A stretch of DNA of 64,000 nucleotides from Streptomyces sp. V3I8 (lineage in GTDB: Bacteria; Actinomycetota; Actinomycetes; Streptomycetales; Streptomycetaceae): contig NZ_JAUSZL010000002.1 of NCBI RefSeq assembly GCF_030817535.1, positions 7,688,001 through 7,752,000 on the forward strand. The letters run 5' to 3'. Shown piece after piece: positions 1-7,664 of the stretch. Every line of letters begins with the position of its first letter. Position 1 is the first letter of the stretch. A program made the position numbers and the translations under genes. The notes below the pieces were generated by a model. The model did no database searches and was not told the origin of the DNA. It saw nothing but the letters and a program-made list of their open reading frames with translations.

Positions 1-756
1 GGTTACGGCGGCCAGGGCAACACCATTCCGGCCGAACTCAACCCGGCCGCCGACCCGTTCGTCCTGCTGGGCGCGGCGGCGAGCGTCACCGAGCGCGTCC
101 AGCTGGGCATGCACGTACTCATCGCGCCGCTGTACCCGCCGGTGCAGCTCGCCCGCTCCCTGACCACCCTCGACCTGGTGAGTGAGGGACGTCTGCTGCC
201 CGGCTTCGGCATCGGCTGGTCCCCCGAGGAGTACGAGGCCGCCGGCCTCGACTTCCACCGGCGCGGTGCGCGGATGGAGGAACTGCTCGACGCCCTCGAC
301 GCCATATGGACCACCGACCCGGCCGAGTACCAGGGCACCCACCTCACCGTGCCGCTGCACCACGCCCCCCTCAAGCCCCGGCAGAGCCCCCGCCCGCCCG
401 TCTACCTGGGAGCGATGTCCGAGCGCGCCCTGCGCAGGGTCGCGCTGCGGGGCGACGGCTGGCTGCCGCTGTGCGTGGTGCCGAGCTACGTCGACATCGA
501 CGGACTCGTCGCCCAGCGCGCCCTCATCGACGGCCTGGCCCGGGAAGCCGGCCGCGACCCGCAGGACATCGGCGCGGTCCTTCGTGTGAACATCGACGCC
601 GGCACCCCGCTCCCGGCCGTCGTCGACACCGTCAAGGCCGTGCACGAGCGCACCGGGATCGACCACTTCATGATCGACTCCCTCTACACCGCCGACACCG
701 TCGAGGACGCGACGGAGGTGGCCACGGAGATCCTCACCCTGGTCGAGAAGGGCTGA
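1..756 (+). CDS. LLM-class flavin/F420-dependent oxidoreductase (3' part)
   Basis: The reading frame is open from the first base, so the gene starts upstream of the window and only the C-terminal 251 residues are present. The sequence reads as a luciferase-like (LLM) TIM-barrel enzyme. It has a hydrophobic strand after the fragment AADPFVLLGAAASVT, then a VSEGRLLPGFGIGWSPEEY segment typical of the F420-dependent TIGR03619-like branch, and a late RVALRGDGWLP motif near the phosphate-binding end of the barrel. These enzymes oxidise or reduce small substrates with FMN or F420; the substrate cannot be told from sequence. It ends at a TGA followed immediately by a hairpin. Confidence 0.85.
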   Translation, partial: GYGGQGNTIPAELNPAADPFVLLGAAASVTERVQLGMHVLIAPLYPPVQLARSLTTLDLVSEGRLLPGFGIGWSPEEYEAAGLDFHRRGARMEELLDALDAIWTTDPAEYQGTHLTVPLHHAPLKPRQSPRPPVYLGAMSERALRRVALRGDGWLPLCVVPSYVDIDGLVAQRALIDGLAREAGRDPQDIGAVLRVNIDAGTPLPAVVDTVKAVHERTGIDHFMIDSLYTADTVEDATEVATEILTLVEKG

Positions 757-760
757 GCAG

Positions 761-777
761 GCTCCTGCCGCAGGAGC
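761..777 (+). terminator. Hairpin after the LLM gene
   Basis: GCTCCT and AGGAGC arms around a 5-nt loop begin 4 nt after the stop codon at 756. There is no U-tract, as is usual in Streptomyces. Part of the hairpin sequence is repeated imperfectly about 20 nt downstream. Confidence 0.4.
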
Positions 778-952
778 GGTGAGCAGGCTCTTGCCGGGGG
801 AGTGGTGAGTCGCTGCGCACCCTGCGCACCCTGCGCGGACTCACCGGGGAGGCGCCGGTCGCAGTCGTCCATCGACCGCGGTGACCACTGTGACCGGCGC
901 GGTCCTCCCGTCCCGGACGGCAGCCCGGCCTTCCGGTCCGTCGGCGACCGGC

Positions 953-1849
953 TCAGGACTCCAGCGACGCCACGAAGGGCGCCAGCTTGGCCGGGGCCAG
1001 CACCCACATGATCCGGTCGATGCCCTCCGCGGACGCGTCCACGCAGAGCAGGGCGACCGCGTTCCCACCGGACCGGACGAGAACGGCCGGGCGGCCGTTG
1101 GCCTCGACCCAGCGGACGTCCGACTCCGGCCAGAAACGCGGCGCGAAGGCGACGAGGTAGCGGGAGACGCGGGAGAGCCCGACGACCGGGACCCGCGACG
1201 CGCCCCGCATCCCGTTCCCGTCGGTGTAACTGACGACGTCCGCCGCGAGAACCTCTTCGAGTGCCTTCAGCTCGCCCGTCCGCGCCGCGGTCAGGAACAC
1301 CTCCAGCAGCCGCCGGTGCTTGCCGCGGTCGACCTGCTCCCGCCGCTCGGCGGCCAGGTGCTTGCGCGCGCGGCTCACCAGCTGGCGGCTGTTGGCCTCA
1401 CCGGTCTCCAGGATGTCGGCGACCTGCCGGTAGGGGTAGTCGAACGCCTCCCGCAGGACGTAGGCCGCCCGCTCCACCGGGTTCAGCTTCTCCAGGAGGA
1501 GGAGCACCGCCATCTCGACCGCCTCGGCGCGCTCCGCCCCCACCTGCGGGTCCGGACCGGTGTCGATCGGCTCGGGGAGCCACGGTCCGACGTACGCCTC
1601 GCGCCGCACCCGGGCGGACCGGGCGGTGTTGATGGCGAGACGGGTGGCGACGGTGGCGAGGAAGGCCGCCGGTTCGACGATGACCGAGCGGTCGGCGTTC
1701 TGCCACCGGACCCATGTCTCCTGGCACACGTCCTCGGCCTCCGCGGCACTGCCCAGCATGCGGTAGGCGATTCCGAAGAGCTGAGGACGCGCCGCGAGGA
1801 ACTGCTTCGTCGCCGTTTCCAGAGAGTTGACGTCATCCCCGGTGTACAT
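953..1849 (-). CDS. ECF41-type RNA polymerase sigma factor with SnoaL-like C-terminal domain
   Basis: This is an extracytoplasmic-function sigma factor of 298 residues. Region 2 carries the CQETWVRW type motif after LFGIAYRMLG, region 4 carries YPYRQVADIL and a RKHLAAERR end. A linker with WLPEP and a C-terminal extension of about 100 residues resemble the NTF2/SnoaL-like domain typical of ECF41 (TIGR02957) factors. In ECF41 proteins this C-terminus modulates activity in place of an anti-sigma factor. The ATG at 1849 is chosen because GGAAAGG lies at proper spacing in front of it; a GTG at 1867 is in frame. The start lies in an inverted repeat (see 1847-1881). A carboxymuconolactone decarboxylase gene, the usual ECF41 partner, lies 2.2 kb away at 4076-4549. 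Confidence 0.9.
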   Translation of the reverse strand: MYTGDDVNSLETATKQFLAARPQLFGIAYRMLGSAAEAEDVCQETWVRWQNADRSVIVEPAAFLATVATRLAINTARSARVRREAYVGPWLPEPIDTGPDPQVGAERAEAVEMAVLLLLEKLNPVERAAYVLREAFDYPYRQVADILETGEANSRQLVSRARKHLAAERREQVDRGKHRRLLEVFLTAARTGELKALEEVLAADVVSYTDGNGMRGASRVPVVGLSRVSRYLVAFAPRFWPESDVRWVEANGRPAVLVRSGGNAVALLCVDASAEGIDRIMWVLAPAKLAPFVASLES

Positions 1850-1881
1850 GAGCGCCCTTTCCGTCACAAAGGGCTCTCATG
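1847..1881 (-). promoter_or_regulatory. Inverted repeat covering the sigma-factor start codon
   Basis: Two 14-nt arms (CATGAGCGCCCTTT and AAAGGGCTCTCATG on the plus strand) match at 13 of 14 positions around a 7-nt spacer. On the mRNA of the sigma gene the 3' arm includes the ribosome-binding GGAAAGG neighbourhood and the ATG. It could act as an RNA hairpin hiding the start, or as a protein operator. Confidence 0.5.
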
Positions 1882-2102
1882 CTACAGCGGGCACGCGCAG
1901 GGTGCGCCGATACCAGGACGGCAGCGCGCTGACGGATGAGCGGACCCGGTTCGGCTTTGTCCACGAAAACGCCAGCAGATGTACAGCATTTTGGGAGGCA
2001 CCCTGCCGCACACGGAAACCGAACTGTCCAGCGGACTCGGTAGCGGCCCACACCATCCCGGCTTCTCGCGTGGCGGGAATTCTCGGCGGTGGGGGCATTG
2101 AG

Positions 2103-2957
2103 TCACTCGTGGATCCGGGCGTTCACCGGGGGATGCGCATCGCCGTCGTCCGCGCCCAGGTTGGCGAGCAGGCGCAGTCCGTCCTCGGCGGGGCTGGCAG
2201 GGGCCGCGTGCAGCACCAGTAGTTCGATGCCTGGTTCGTTCGGCAGCGCGAAGTTCTCATGGTGCAGTTCCAGCAGTCCGACCAAAGGGTGCCGGTACGC
2301 CTTGCGTCCATGGGTGCGGGCGCGCACGTCCGCGCGGGCCCAGAGGCGACGGAAGCGTTCACTGCCCATCGCCAGCTCGCCGATGAGTGAGGCCAGGCGG
2401 GGATCCTCGGGGTATTTGCCGGCGGCCAGGCGCAGGTGCCCGACCGCGTCGAGGGTGCAGTTCTCCCAGCCCGCGTACAGGCCGCGCTCGGCTTCCTCGA
2501 GGAAGATGTGCCGGGCAGTGTTCAGGCCCGGCATCGGGCGGCCGTAGAGGAGTCCGGCGAGGCGGTTTCCGGCGAGTACGTCCATGCGGTGGTTCATGAT
2601 CAGCGCGGGTGCGTCGCCCACCAGGTCCAGGACGCGCAGCAGCTCCGGCCGGACCCGCCCACTCGGTGCCTTCGCGTGGTGGCGGCGCTGTCGGACAAGC
2701 CGGTAGAGGTGTCCGCGTTCGGTCTCGTCGAGGTCGAGGACGCGGGCGAGGGCGAGGGCGTCGAGGACCTGCTCGGAGGGCTGGGTCGCGCGGCCCTGCT
2801 CCAGGCGTACGTAGTAGTCGACGCTGACTCCGGACAGGTGCGCGACCTCTTCGCGGCGCAGCCCTTCGACCCGGCGGCGGCTGTCGGTGGGGATGCCGGC
2901 GGCCGCCGGGTCGACCCGGGAACGCCGGGTCCGCAGGAAACCCGCGAGATCGTCCAT
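2103..2957 (-). CDS. XRE-family regulator with MmyB-like ligand-binding domain
   Basis: A 284-residue DNA-binding regulator. Residues about 1-75 form a Cro/C1 helix-turn-helix (GLRREEVAHLSGVSVDYYVRLEQG), followed by the MmyB-like PAS-type domain (APALIMNHRMDVLAGNRLAGLLYG, and GSERFRRLWARADV). This architecture is common in Streptomyces next to flavoenzymes and binds a small ligand in its C-terminal domain. The ATG at 2957 (MDDLAGFLRTRR) is chosen because the longer frame upstream has no domain content. The gene is divergent from the quinone reductase at 3097, which it probably represses. Confidence 0.9.
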   Translation of the reverse strand: MDDLAGFLRTRRSRVDPAAAGIPTDSRRRVEGLRREEVAHLSGVSVDYYVRLEQGRATQPSEQVLDALALARVLDLDETERGHLYRLVRQRRHHAKAPSGRVRPELLRVLDLVGDAPALIMNHRMDVLAGNRLAGLLYGRPMPGLNTARHIFLEEAERGLYAGWENCTLDAVGHLRLAAGKYPEDPRLASLIGELAMGSERFRRLWARADVRARTHGRKAYRHPLVGLLELHHENFALPNEPGIELLVLHAAPASPAEDGLRLLANLGADDGDAHPPVNARIHE

Positions 2958-3096
2958 GTGCCCAGTATGGCTTCGGCAGGAGCCCGTGAGGGTGGTCCTG
3001 CCGTTACCAGGAAGTCCCGTCCGACGGATGAGGAGCCCCTGAATGCCGGACGGCGGAACGTCCAGGATCGGAGACATCCGAATCGAAGGAGTTCCC

Positions 3097-3876
3097 ATGA
3101 AGACGCTGATCGTCTACGCCCACCCGGAGCCGGAGTCGCTCAACGGCTCGCTGAAGGATCTCGCGGTGTCCACGCTGGAGAGCGCCGGGCACGAGGTGCG
3201 GGTGAGCGATCTGTACGCGATGAACTGGAAGGCGGTCGTGGACGCCACGGACTACGGCCCCGACGCATCGAGCCCGCTGAAGGTCGCCCGGGACTCGGGC
3301 CGGGCCTTCGACGCCGGGACGCTCACGCCGGACGTTCGCGCCGAGCAGGAGAAACTGCTGTGGGCCGACACGATCATCTTCCAGTTCCCGCTGTGGTGGT
3401 ACACGATGCCCGCGATCCTCAAGGGCTGGGTGGACCGGGTGTTCACCTTCCACTTCGCGTACGGCGTCGGCGAGCACAGCGACACGAAGTACGGCGAGCG
3501 CTTCGGCGAAGGCACCCTCGCGGGCCGGAAGGCCGTGCTGTCGGTGACCGTCGGCGGCCCGGAGCCGCACTACGCCGCTCGCGGGATCGGCGGGCCCATC
3601 GACGATCTGCTGTTCCCGATCCAGCACGGCATCCTCTACTACCCGGGTATCGAGGTGCTGCCGCCGTTCGTGCTGTACGGCGCCGACCGGACGACCACCG
3701 AGGACTACCCGGACGTCGCCAAGGCCTGGGAACAGCGCCTGCTGACCCTGGAGTCGACCGAGCCGATCGCGTTCCGGCGGCAGAACTTCGGCGACTACGA
3801 GATCCCCTCGCTGCACCTGAAGGAGGGACTGGAACCGGCGGGCCGCACGGGTTTCGGGCTGCACGTGCGCGGCTGA
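3097..3876 (+). CDS. NAD(P)H dehydrogenase (quinone), flavodoxin fold
   Basis: A 259-residue protein of the NQO1/MdaB/KefF family, which reduces quinones or similar electrophiles by two electrons with a bound flavin. The N-terminal MKTLIVYAHPEPESLNGSL is the canonical phosphate-binding start of the fold. FQFPLWWYTMPAILKGWVDRVF is the conserved central segment that shapes the isoalloxazine site. The ATG at 3097 follows AAGGAG at good spacing. It is divergent from the XRE/MmyB-like regulator at 2103-2957 with 139 nt between starts, the usual layout for a locally regulated detoxification gene. Confidence 0.9.
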   Translation: MKTLIVYAHPEPESLNGSLKDLAVSTLESAGHEVRVSDLYAMNWKAVVDATDYGPDASSPLKVARDSGRAFDAGTLTPDVRAEQEKLLWADTIIFQFPLWWYTMPAILKGWVDRVFTFHFAYGVGEHSDTKYGERFGEGTLAGRKAVLSVTVGGPEPHYAARGIGGPIDDLLFPIQHGILYYPGIEVLPPFVLYGADRTTTEDYPDVAKAWEQRLLTLESTEPIAFRRQNFGDYEIPSLHLKEGLEPAGRTGFGLHVRG

Positions 3877-4012
3877 CCGCCAGCGCTGCTGTCTGTCCTC
3901 GTGGACAAAGCCACCGGTCCGTGGTGGCACATGATGTGTGGGCCGGGCGTACGCCTGCGGGCTCCCCGGCCCATGGCCTGACCTGTGTCCGTGCCCTCGC
4001 CTGCCCGAGCGG

Positions 4013-4045
4013 GCCGACCGCTTCCGCCGTCGGGCAGCGGTCGGC
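4013..4045. terminator. Bidirectional hairpin between convergent genes
   Basis: GCCGACCGC and GCGGTCGGC form a perfect 9-bp stem around a 15-nt loop, between the stop of the quinone reductase (3876, plus) and the stop of the decarboxylase (4076, minus). It could serve both transcripts. Confidence 0.45.
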
Positions 4046-4075
4046 GGTCGGCCGTCGGTGGTGAATCGCCGGTTG

Positions 4076-4549
4076 TCAGCCGAACTGGCCCGGCCGGTAG
4101 CTGCCCGCGGGCTGCTGGTTGATCACGTTGATGCGGTTGTAGGCGTTGATGAGGGCGATGAGGGAGATGAGCGCGACCAGCTGGTCCTCGTCGTAGTGCT
4201 TGGCGGCGTCCGCCCAGGCCTCGTCGCTGACGCCACCCGCCGCATCGGCGATACGGGTGCCCTGCTCGGCCAGCTCCAGCGCCGCGCGCTCCGCCTCGGT
4301 GAAGACCGTGGCCTCCCGCCAGGCCGCGACGAGGTTGAGCCGCTGCTGGGTCTCGCCGGCGGCGGCAGCGTCCTTGGTGTGCATGTCGGTGCAGAAACCG
4401 CAGCCGTTGATCTGACTGGCGCGGATCTTCACCAGTTCCTGCGTCGCGGCGGGCAGGCCCGCGTCCGAGGCGACCTTGCCCGCGGAGTTGATGTGCTTCA
4501 TCACCTTGCCCGCGACGGCGTTGCCGAAGTAGTTCACACGCGATTCCAT
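4076..4549 (-). CDS. AhpD-like carboxymuconolactone decarboxylase family protein
   Basis: A 157-residue all-helical protein of the CMD/AhpD family. The segment INGCGFCTDMHTKDA holds the CxxC thiol pair plus the downstream His of the peroxidase-type active site. This suggests alkylhydroperoxidase or general redox activity rather than decarboxylation. AGGAG precedes the ATG at 4549. CMD proteins are the most frequent targets and neighbours of ECF41 sigma factors, and a matching promoter lies upstream at 4586-4612. An ECF41 gene sits at 953-1849, so these are likely regulator and target even though two other genes intervene. Confidence 0.9.
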   Translation of the reverse strand: MESRVNYFGNAVAGKVMKHINSAGKVASDAGLPAATQELVKIRASQINGCGFCTDMHTKDAAAAGETQQRLNLVAAWREATVFTEAERAALELAEQGTRIADAAGGVSDEAWADAAKHYDEDQLVALISLIALINAYNRINVINQQPAGSYRPGQFG

Positions 4550-4585
4550 GGCGTTCTCCTGGTCGAGTCGTCGATACGCACTACT

Positions 4586-4612
4586 GACAGCGCAGCGCGG
4601 CGATATGTGACA
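4586..4612 (-). promoter_or_regulatory. Candidate ECF41-dependent promoter of the CMD gene
   Basis: Read on the minus strand, TGTCACA lies 16 nt before TGTC. The ECF41 consensus as I recall it is TGTCACA, about 16 nt, CGTC. The -35 is therefore a full match and the -10 has one mismatch. It ends 36 nt before the CMD start codon at 4549. Confidence 0.6.
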
Positions 4613-4681
4613 CCAGGAGGAGAACGGACCCACCGACCGCGGTGAGGCGAGTCCGCTGTCGCGCTCAAGGCGTGTCCGGCT

Positions 4682-4888
4682 CTACTCCACGGCGAGCGCC
4701 ACGAACGCCGTCCACTGGCTCTGGCCCACCCGCACTATCGGCCCGCCACCCGCAGTCTTCGAGTCCCGCACGTACACGGCGTCCAGACCGGCGGCCACCT
4801 CCACGCAGTTGCCACCTCCCGAGCCGCTGTAGCTGCTCGTGAACCAGCGCAGCCCGTTCACGTTCTCGGATACCTGCTCCACGCTCAT
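4682..4888 (-). CDS. DUF397 small protein of the WhiJ/AbaA-type cassette
   Basis: A 68-residue protein with the DUF397 signature: WFTSSYSGSGGGNCVEVA followed by VYVRDSK and a WTAFVALA end. DUF397 proteins occur as partners of XRE/DUF5753 regulators in Streptomyces. They appear to bind the regulator and modulate its DNA binding. The start overlaps the end of the XRE gene by 4 nt (ATGA), so translation is coupled. It is the second gene of a minus-strand pair whose divergent neighbour is the ATP-binding protein at 5956. Confidence 0.92.
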   Translation of the reverse strand: MSVEQVSENVNGLRWFTSSYSGSGGGNCVEVAAGLDAVYVRDSKTAGGGPIVRVGQSQWTAFVALAVE

Positions 4889-5751
4889 GTCTCTCCCACC
4901 AGCCGTTCGATGAGCCGCGCAGACTCGACGCCGTTCAGAGCCTGTGACCGCAGCTTGCCATACCGCATGCCGAATGCACTGACCTCTGCGGGATCATGCA
5001 CGACGCACCCGACGTCCTGAGACTCGATGTAACCCAGGTGCTTGTGTTCCTTGGTCTCCAGCATCACGAACGGGCCGTTCAGACCGGGGTGGAGCCCGCA
5101 TGAGGCAGGCATCACCTGGACCTCCACGTTCCGCAACACCTGTACTGCCAGGAGGTGTTGCCATTGTTCGCGCATGACGTCCCTGTCGCCAACCGGATTC
5201 CGCAGTGCCTCCTCGCCGATGATGAACGACAGTTCGGCGAGCGGCGCTCGCGTCAGTAGCTTCTGCCGACCCAGCCGCGCTTCCGTGTGCTGGTCGATGA
5301 TCTCCTCGCTCAGCGGTGGGCAGTGCCCGGCGAACAGAACCCGTGCGTACGCCTCCGTCTGCAACAGCCCCGACACCAGTAGTGGCTCGTACTCGAACCG
5401 GCTGACCGCCTCCGCCTCAAGCAGCGCGACATTGCGGAAGAACTTCGGCAACTTCGCCCGATCCACCTCCCCCTGAAGCGCGTCCAGCACCCCGCCCGCC
5501 TCCAGCACCCGCTCCGCCGCCGCCGTGAACGCCACCTTCGCCGGACGTCGCCCCTGTTCCACCGAGGCCACCTGCTCCAGCGAGTAGCCGATCGCGTCCC
5601 CGAGCTGCTGCTGGTTCAACCCGGCCCGCTTGCGCAGGTACTGCAACAGCACCCCGTACGCCGCCCACTCGCCCGGCACATCGGGCCCCTCGTCCTTGGC
5701 CTTCGCGCCCCGCCCCGTCCGCGTCTCCCGTACGTCCCGTACCGTTCCCAC
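4885..5751 (-). CDS. XRE-family regulator with DUF5753 (WhiJ-like)
   Basis: A 288-residue regulator. Residues about 25-85 form a helix-turn-helix (YLRKRAGLNQQQLGDAIGYS), and the rest is DUF5753 (FEYEPLLVSGLLQTEAYARV, RLGRQKLL, and VQVMPASCGLHPGLNGPF). This is the WhiJ/AbaA-OrfA type, which in S. coelicolor influences development and antibiotic production. The GTG at 5751 is chosen by domain boundary, family length and GGGAAGG upstream. The open frame continues much further without domain content. It is co-transcribed with the DUF397 gene and divergent from an HATPase gene, so all three cassette members are present. Confidence 0.9.
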   Translation of the reverse strand: MGTVRDVRETRTGRGAKAKDEGPDVPGEWAAYGVLLQYLRKRAGLNQQQLGDAIGYSLEQVASVEQGRRPAKVAFTAAAERVLEAGGVLDALQGEVDRAKLPKFFRNVALLEAEAVSRFEYEPLLVSGLLQTEAYARVLFAGHCPPLSEEIIDQHTEARLGRQKLLTRAPLAELSFIIGEEALRNPVGDRDVMREQWQHLLAVQVLRNVEVQVMPASCGLHPGLNGPFVMLETKEHKHLGYIESQDVGCVVHDPAEVSAFGMRYGKLRSQALNGVESARLIERLVGET

Positions 5752-5852
5752 AGTCCCACGCCCTTCCCATCCCGCTCCGCGCCCCGCCCACGGCCGCGCT
5801 CGCCACCGGTCCATGTCCAACGCGAGGCGCGGCGACCGGGACACGCACCGGA

Positions 5853-5919
5853 CCCGTACAACGCCCGTACAACCAGGCCGCCGACGTCGTACGACAAGGA
5901 CGGAGTACGGCCGTCGTAC
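5853..5919. promoter_or_regulatory. Operator-like repeats between XRE regulator and ATP-binding gene
   Basis: The sequence CCCGTACAAC occurs twice with 11-bp periodicity (5853-5862, 5864-5873). A perfect palindrome GTCGTACGAC follows (5886-5895), and then a GTAC-centred imperfect dyad (5905-5919). One-turn spacing and the divergent promoters suggest binding sites for the adjacent XRE protein. Confidence 0.4.
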
Positions 5920-5955
5920 CTGGTCAAGGGGGCTACACACCACCACGCTGACACC

Positions 5956-6417
5956 GTGACCCACCAGCACCTCACCGACGAGGCCAAGCCGCCTCACGCC
6001 CCCACTCACCGGCTGACGCTGTGCTTCAGCAGCACCAGACGCGGCGCCCGCCTCGCCCGTCAGCTCGCCGTCCAGCAGTTCACCGAGTGGACGGGCCTGC
6101 CGTACGAGTCCGACCCGGCCGGCGCCGTCGCCCTCGTCACCGCCGAACTGGCGTCGAACGCGGTCCGCCACGGCAGCCTCCCCGGCCGGGACTTCCGCCT
6201 GACGCTGTTCCTCCTGCCCGACTGCTTCCGCGTCGAGGTGACCGACACCCGCCCCGAGCACCTGCCGCCGTCCGCACCTCCGCAACCCGACGAGGGGACT
6301 TCGGGCCGCGGACTGCTCCTCGTGGAGGCCTACGCCGACCGCTGGGGACGCGCCGTCCGCGACGCGTACACGAAGACCGTCTGGGCGGAGGTGCGGTTCC
6401 GCCCCATGGGTTCGTGA
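5956..6417 (+). CDS. ATP-binding protein, anti-sigma-factor-like HATPase
   Basis: A 153-residue GHKL-fold protein (HATPase_c_2), like the RsbW/AbaA-OrfB group. The N box is TAELASNAVRHG, the G1 region is VTDTRPEHLP, and the G2 region is TSGRGLLLVEAYADRWG. Proteins of this size in Streptomyces are anti-sigma or switch kinases, but many have no known partner. It is divergent from a WhiJ-like XRE/DUF397 pair and completes the three-protein set seen at the abaA and whiJ loci. The start is the GTG at 5956, and the stop is 118 nt before the convergent MerR-fusion gene. Confidence 0.9.
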   Translation: MTHQHLTDEAKPPHAPTHRLTLCFSSTRRGARLARQLAVQQFTEWTGLPYESDPAGAVALVTAELASNAVRHGSLPGRDFRLTLFLLPDCFRVEVTDTRPEHLPPSAPPQPDEGTSGRGLLLVEAYADRWGRAVRDAYTKTVWAEVRFRPMGS

Positions 6418-6534
6418 CACCGGCTTCTCGTCCTCACCCAGCCGGGCGACCCACACCCTCGGCCGGTCGACGTCAGTTCAGTTGCACAGCAGTTGTGTTC
6501 GCGCGCGGTCGACGGTCCCGGCAGGGACGTACCG

Positions 6535-7602
6535 TCAGTCCTCCAGGCGGACCGGCATCAGGATCGAGAAGGCGTTCTCGTCGTCGGGCCGGCGAACCGC
6601 GATCGGAGCCGTGGGGACGCCGACTTCCAGGATCAGCCGGTCACGGGCCCCCGCCGCCAGCGAGTCCAGCAGGAAGTCGCGGTTCACGGCGACGCGGTCC
6701 GGGTCGTCGTCACCGTCGGCGCAGAGGGTGACGGTCCCGCCGTCCTCCACCTTGAGCACACTGAGGTCCTGTGCGCCGGACTCGTCCGACCGGACAGGAC
6801 CGGCGGCAAGGGCCTGCCGGAACGCGGCCACCTCGACGAGGGCGTGGCGTCGGTCGGCAAGGGGAACGAGACGGCGGTGGTCGGGGAAGCCGTGGTCGAG
6901 GCACCGGCCCGCCGCCTGCCGGTCCCCGGCCTCCAGCGTCACGCGGTCACCGTCGACGCAGAGCCGAGCCGGCCCCTCGCTGTCGAGCAGCGCCCGCATC
7001 GCGTCGGCGAGCGCGGTGGGCACGATGACCTGTTCGCGCTGCCCCTCGTGTCCGGTGACACCGGACCGTGCGACAGCCAGCCGGTACCGGTCGGTGGCCA
7101 CGACGTCGAGGTTCCCGCCCTCGATGTCGAACAGGATGCCGCCGAGCATCGGCAGACCCGGGTCGGTACTCACCGCGAAACGGACCGCGTCCAGGGCGGC
7201 GGCCAACTCCTTTGCCGGAAAAGACAGTTGAACGGTGGTGGTGCGGAGCGAGGTCATGACGTTCTCCCTGTGGTCGAGCAGGACGCGGAGTGCGGAGAAC
7301 TCGCTGCGGGCATCGGACAGCCCTTCTTCGAGGTGGCGCAGGTGAGCCCTGAGCAGCGTCCGGACGAGGTCGGTGTCCGCGCTCGACCAGCCGGCCAGCA
7401 CCAGGCGGATGTCCGCCAGGGGCATCCCGGCCCGGCGCAACCGGGCCAGCAGGCGGGCCTCTTCGAGCTGCCCGGGCTCGTACCAGCGATAGCCGCTCAC
7501 CGGGTCCACCCAGGCCGGGACCAGCACACCGGCACGGTCGTAGAACCGCAGCGCGCTCACGCTCAGTCCGCCGTCCCGGGCCATCTCCCCGATACTGCGC
7601 AT
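6535..7602 (-). CDS. MerR regulator fused to a DNA polymerase III beta-clamp-like domain
   Basis: A 355-residue protein of two unrelated parts. Residues about 1-100 are a MerR helix-turn-helix and coiled dimerisation helix (MRSIGEMARDGGLSVSALRF, then YRWYEPGQLEEARLLARLR). Residues about 115-355 resemble the second and third domains of the DnaN sliding clamp: VQLSFPAKELAAALDAVRFAV, GGILFDIEGGNLDVVATDRYR (the TDRYRL clamp signature), and a PVRLED end like the MPMRL C-terminus of true clamps. The ATG at 7602 has GGAG six nt upstream; a GTG at 7614 is in frame. The clamp part probably serves as effector or oligomerisation domain. It lies downstream of, and co-directional with, a GH97 gene. Confidence 0.85.
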   Translation of the reverse strand: MRSIGEMARDGGLSVSALRFYDRAGVLVPAWVDPVSGYRWYEPGQLEEARLLARLRRAGMPLADIRLVLAGWSSADTDLVRTLLRAHLRHLEEGLSDARSEFSALRVLLDHRENVMTSLRTTTVQLSFPAKELAAALDAVRFAVSTDPGLPMLGGILFDIEGGNLDVVATDRYRLAVARSGVTGHEGQREQVIVPTALADAMRALLDSEGPARLCVDGDRVTLEAGDRQAAGRCLDHGFPDHRRLVPLADRRHALVEVAAFRQALAAGPVRSDESGAQDLSVLKVEDGGTVTLCADGDDDPDRVAVNRDFLLDSLAAGARDRLILEVGVPTAPIAVRRPDDENAFSILMPVRLED

Positions 7603-7629
7603 CTCGTTCTCCACACCCGGAACCCTGAT

Positions 7630-7648
7630 CCCTCGACAAGGTCGAGGG
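7630..7648 (-). promoter_or_regulatory. MerR-type operator inside the promoter of the MerR-clamp gene
   Basis: CCCTCGAC and GTCGAGGG form a perfect 8-bp dyad with a 3-nt centre. On the minus strand a TTGACC sits at its upstream edge, with a weak -10 (CAGGGT) 19 nt further on. A dyad within an over-long 19-bp spacer is the hallmark of promoters twisted by MerR proteins, so this is probably the autoregulatory site. Confidence 0.55.
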
Positions 7649-7664
7649 TCAACCCCGGCCGCTG

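Noticed and set aside
2436..4064. Long open frame of 542 codons on the plus strand
   Set aside because: It overlaps the XRE regulator and the reductase gene, both well supported, and its translation is Arg/Gly/Pro-rich as expected for a shadow frame in GC-rich DNA.
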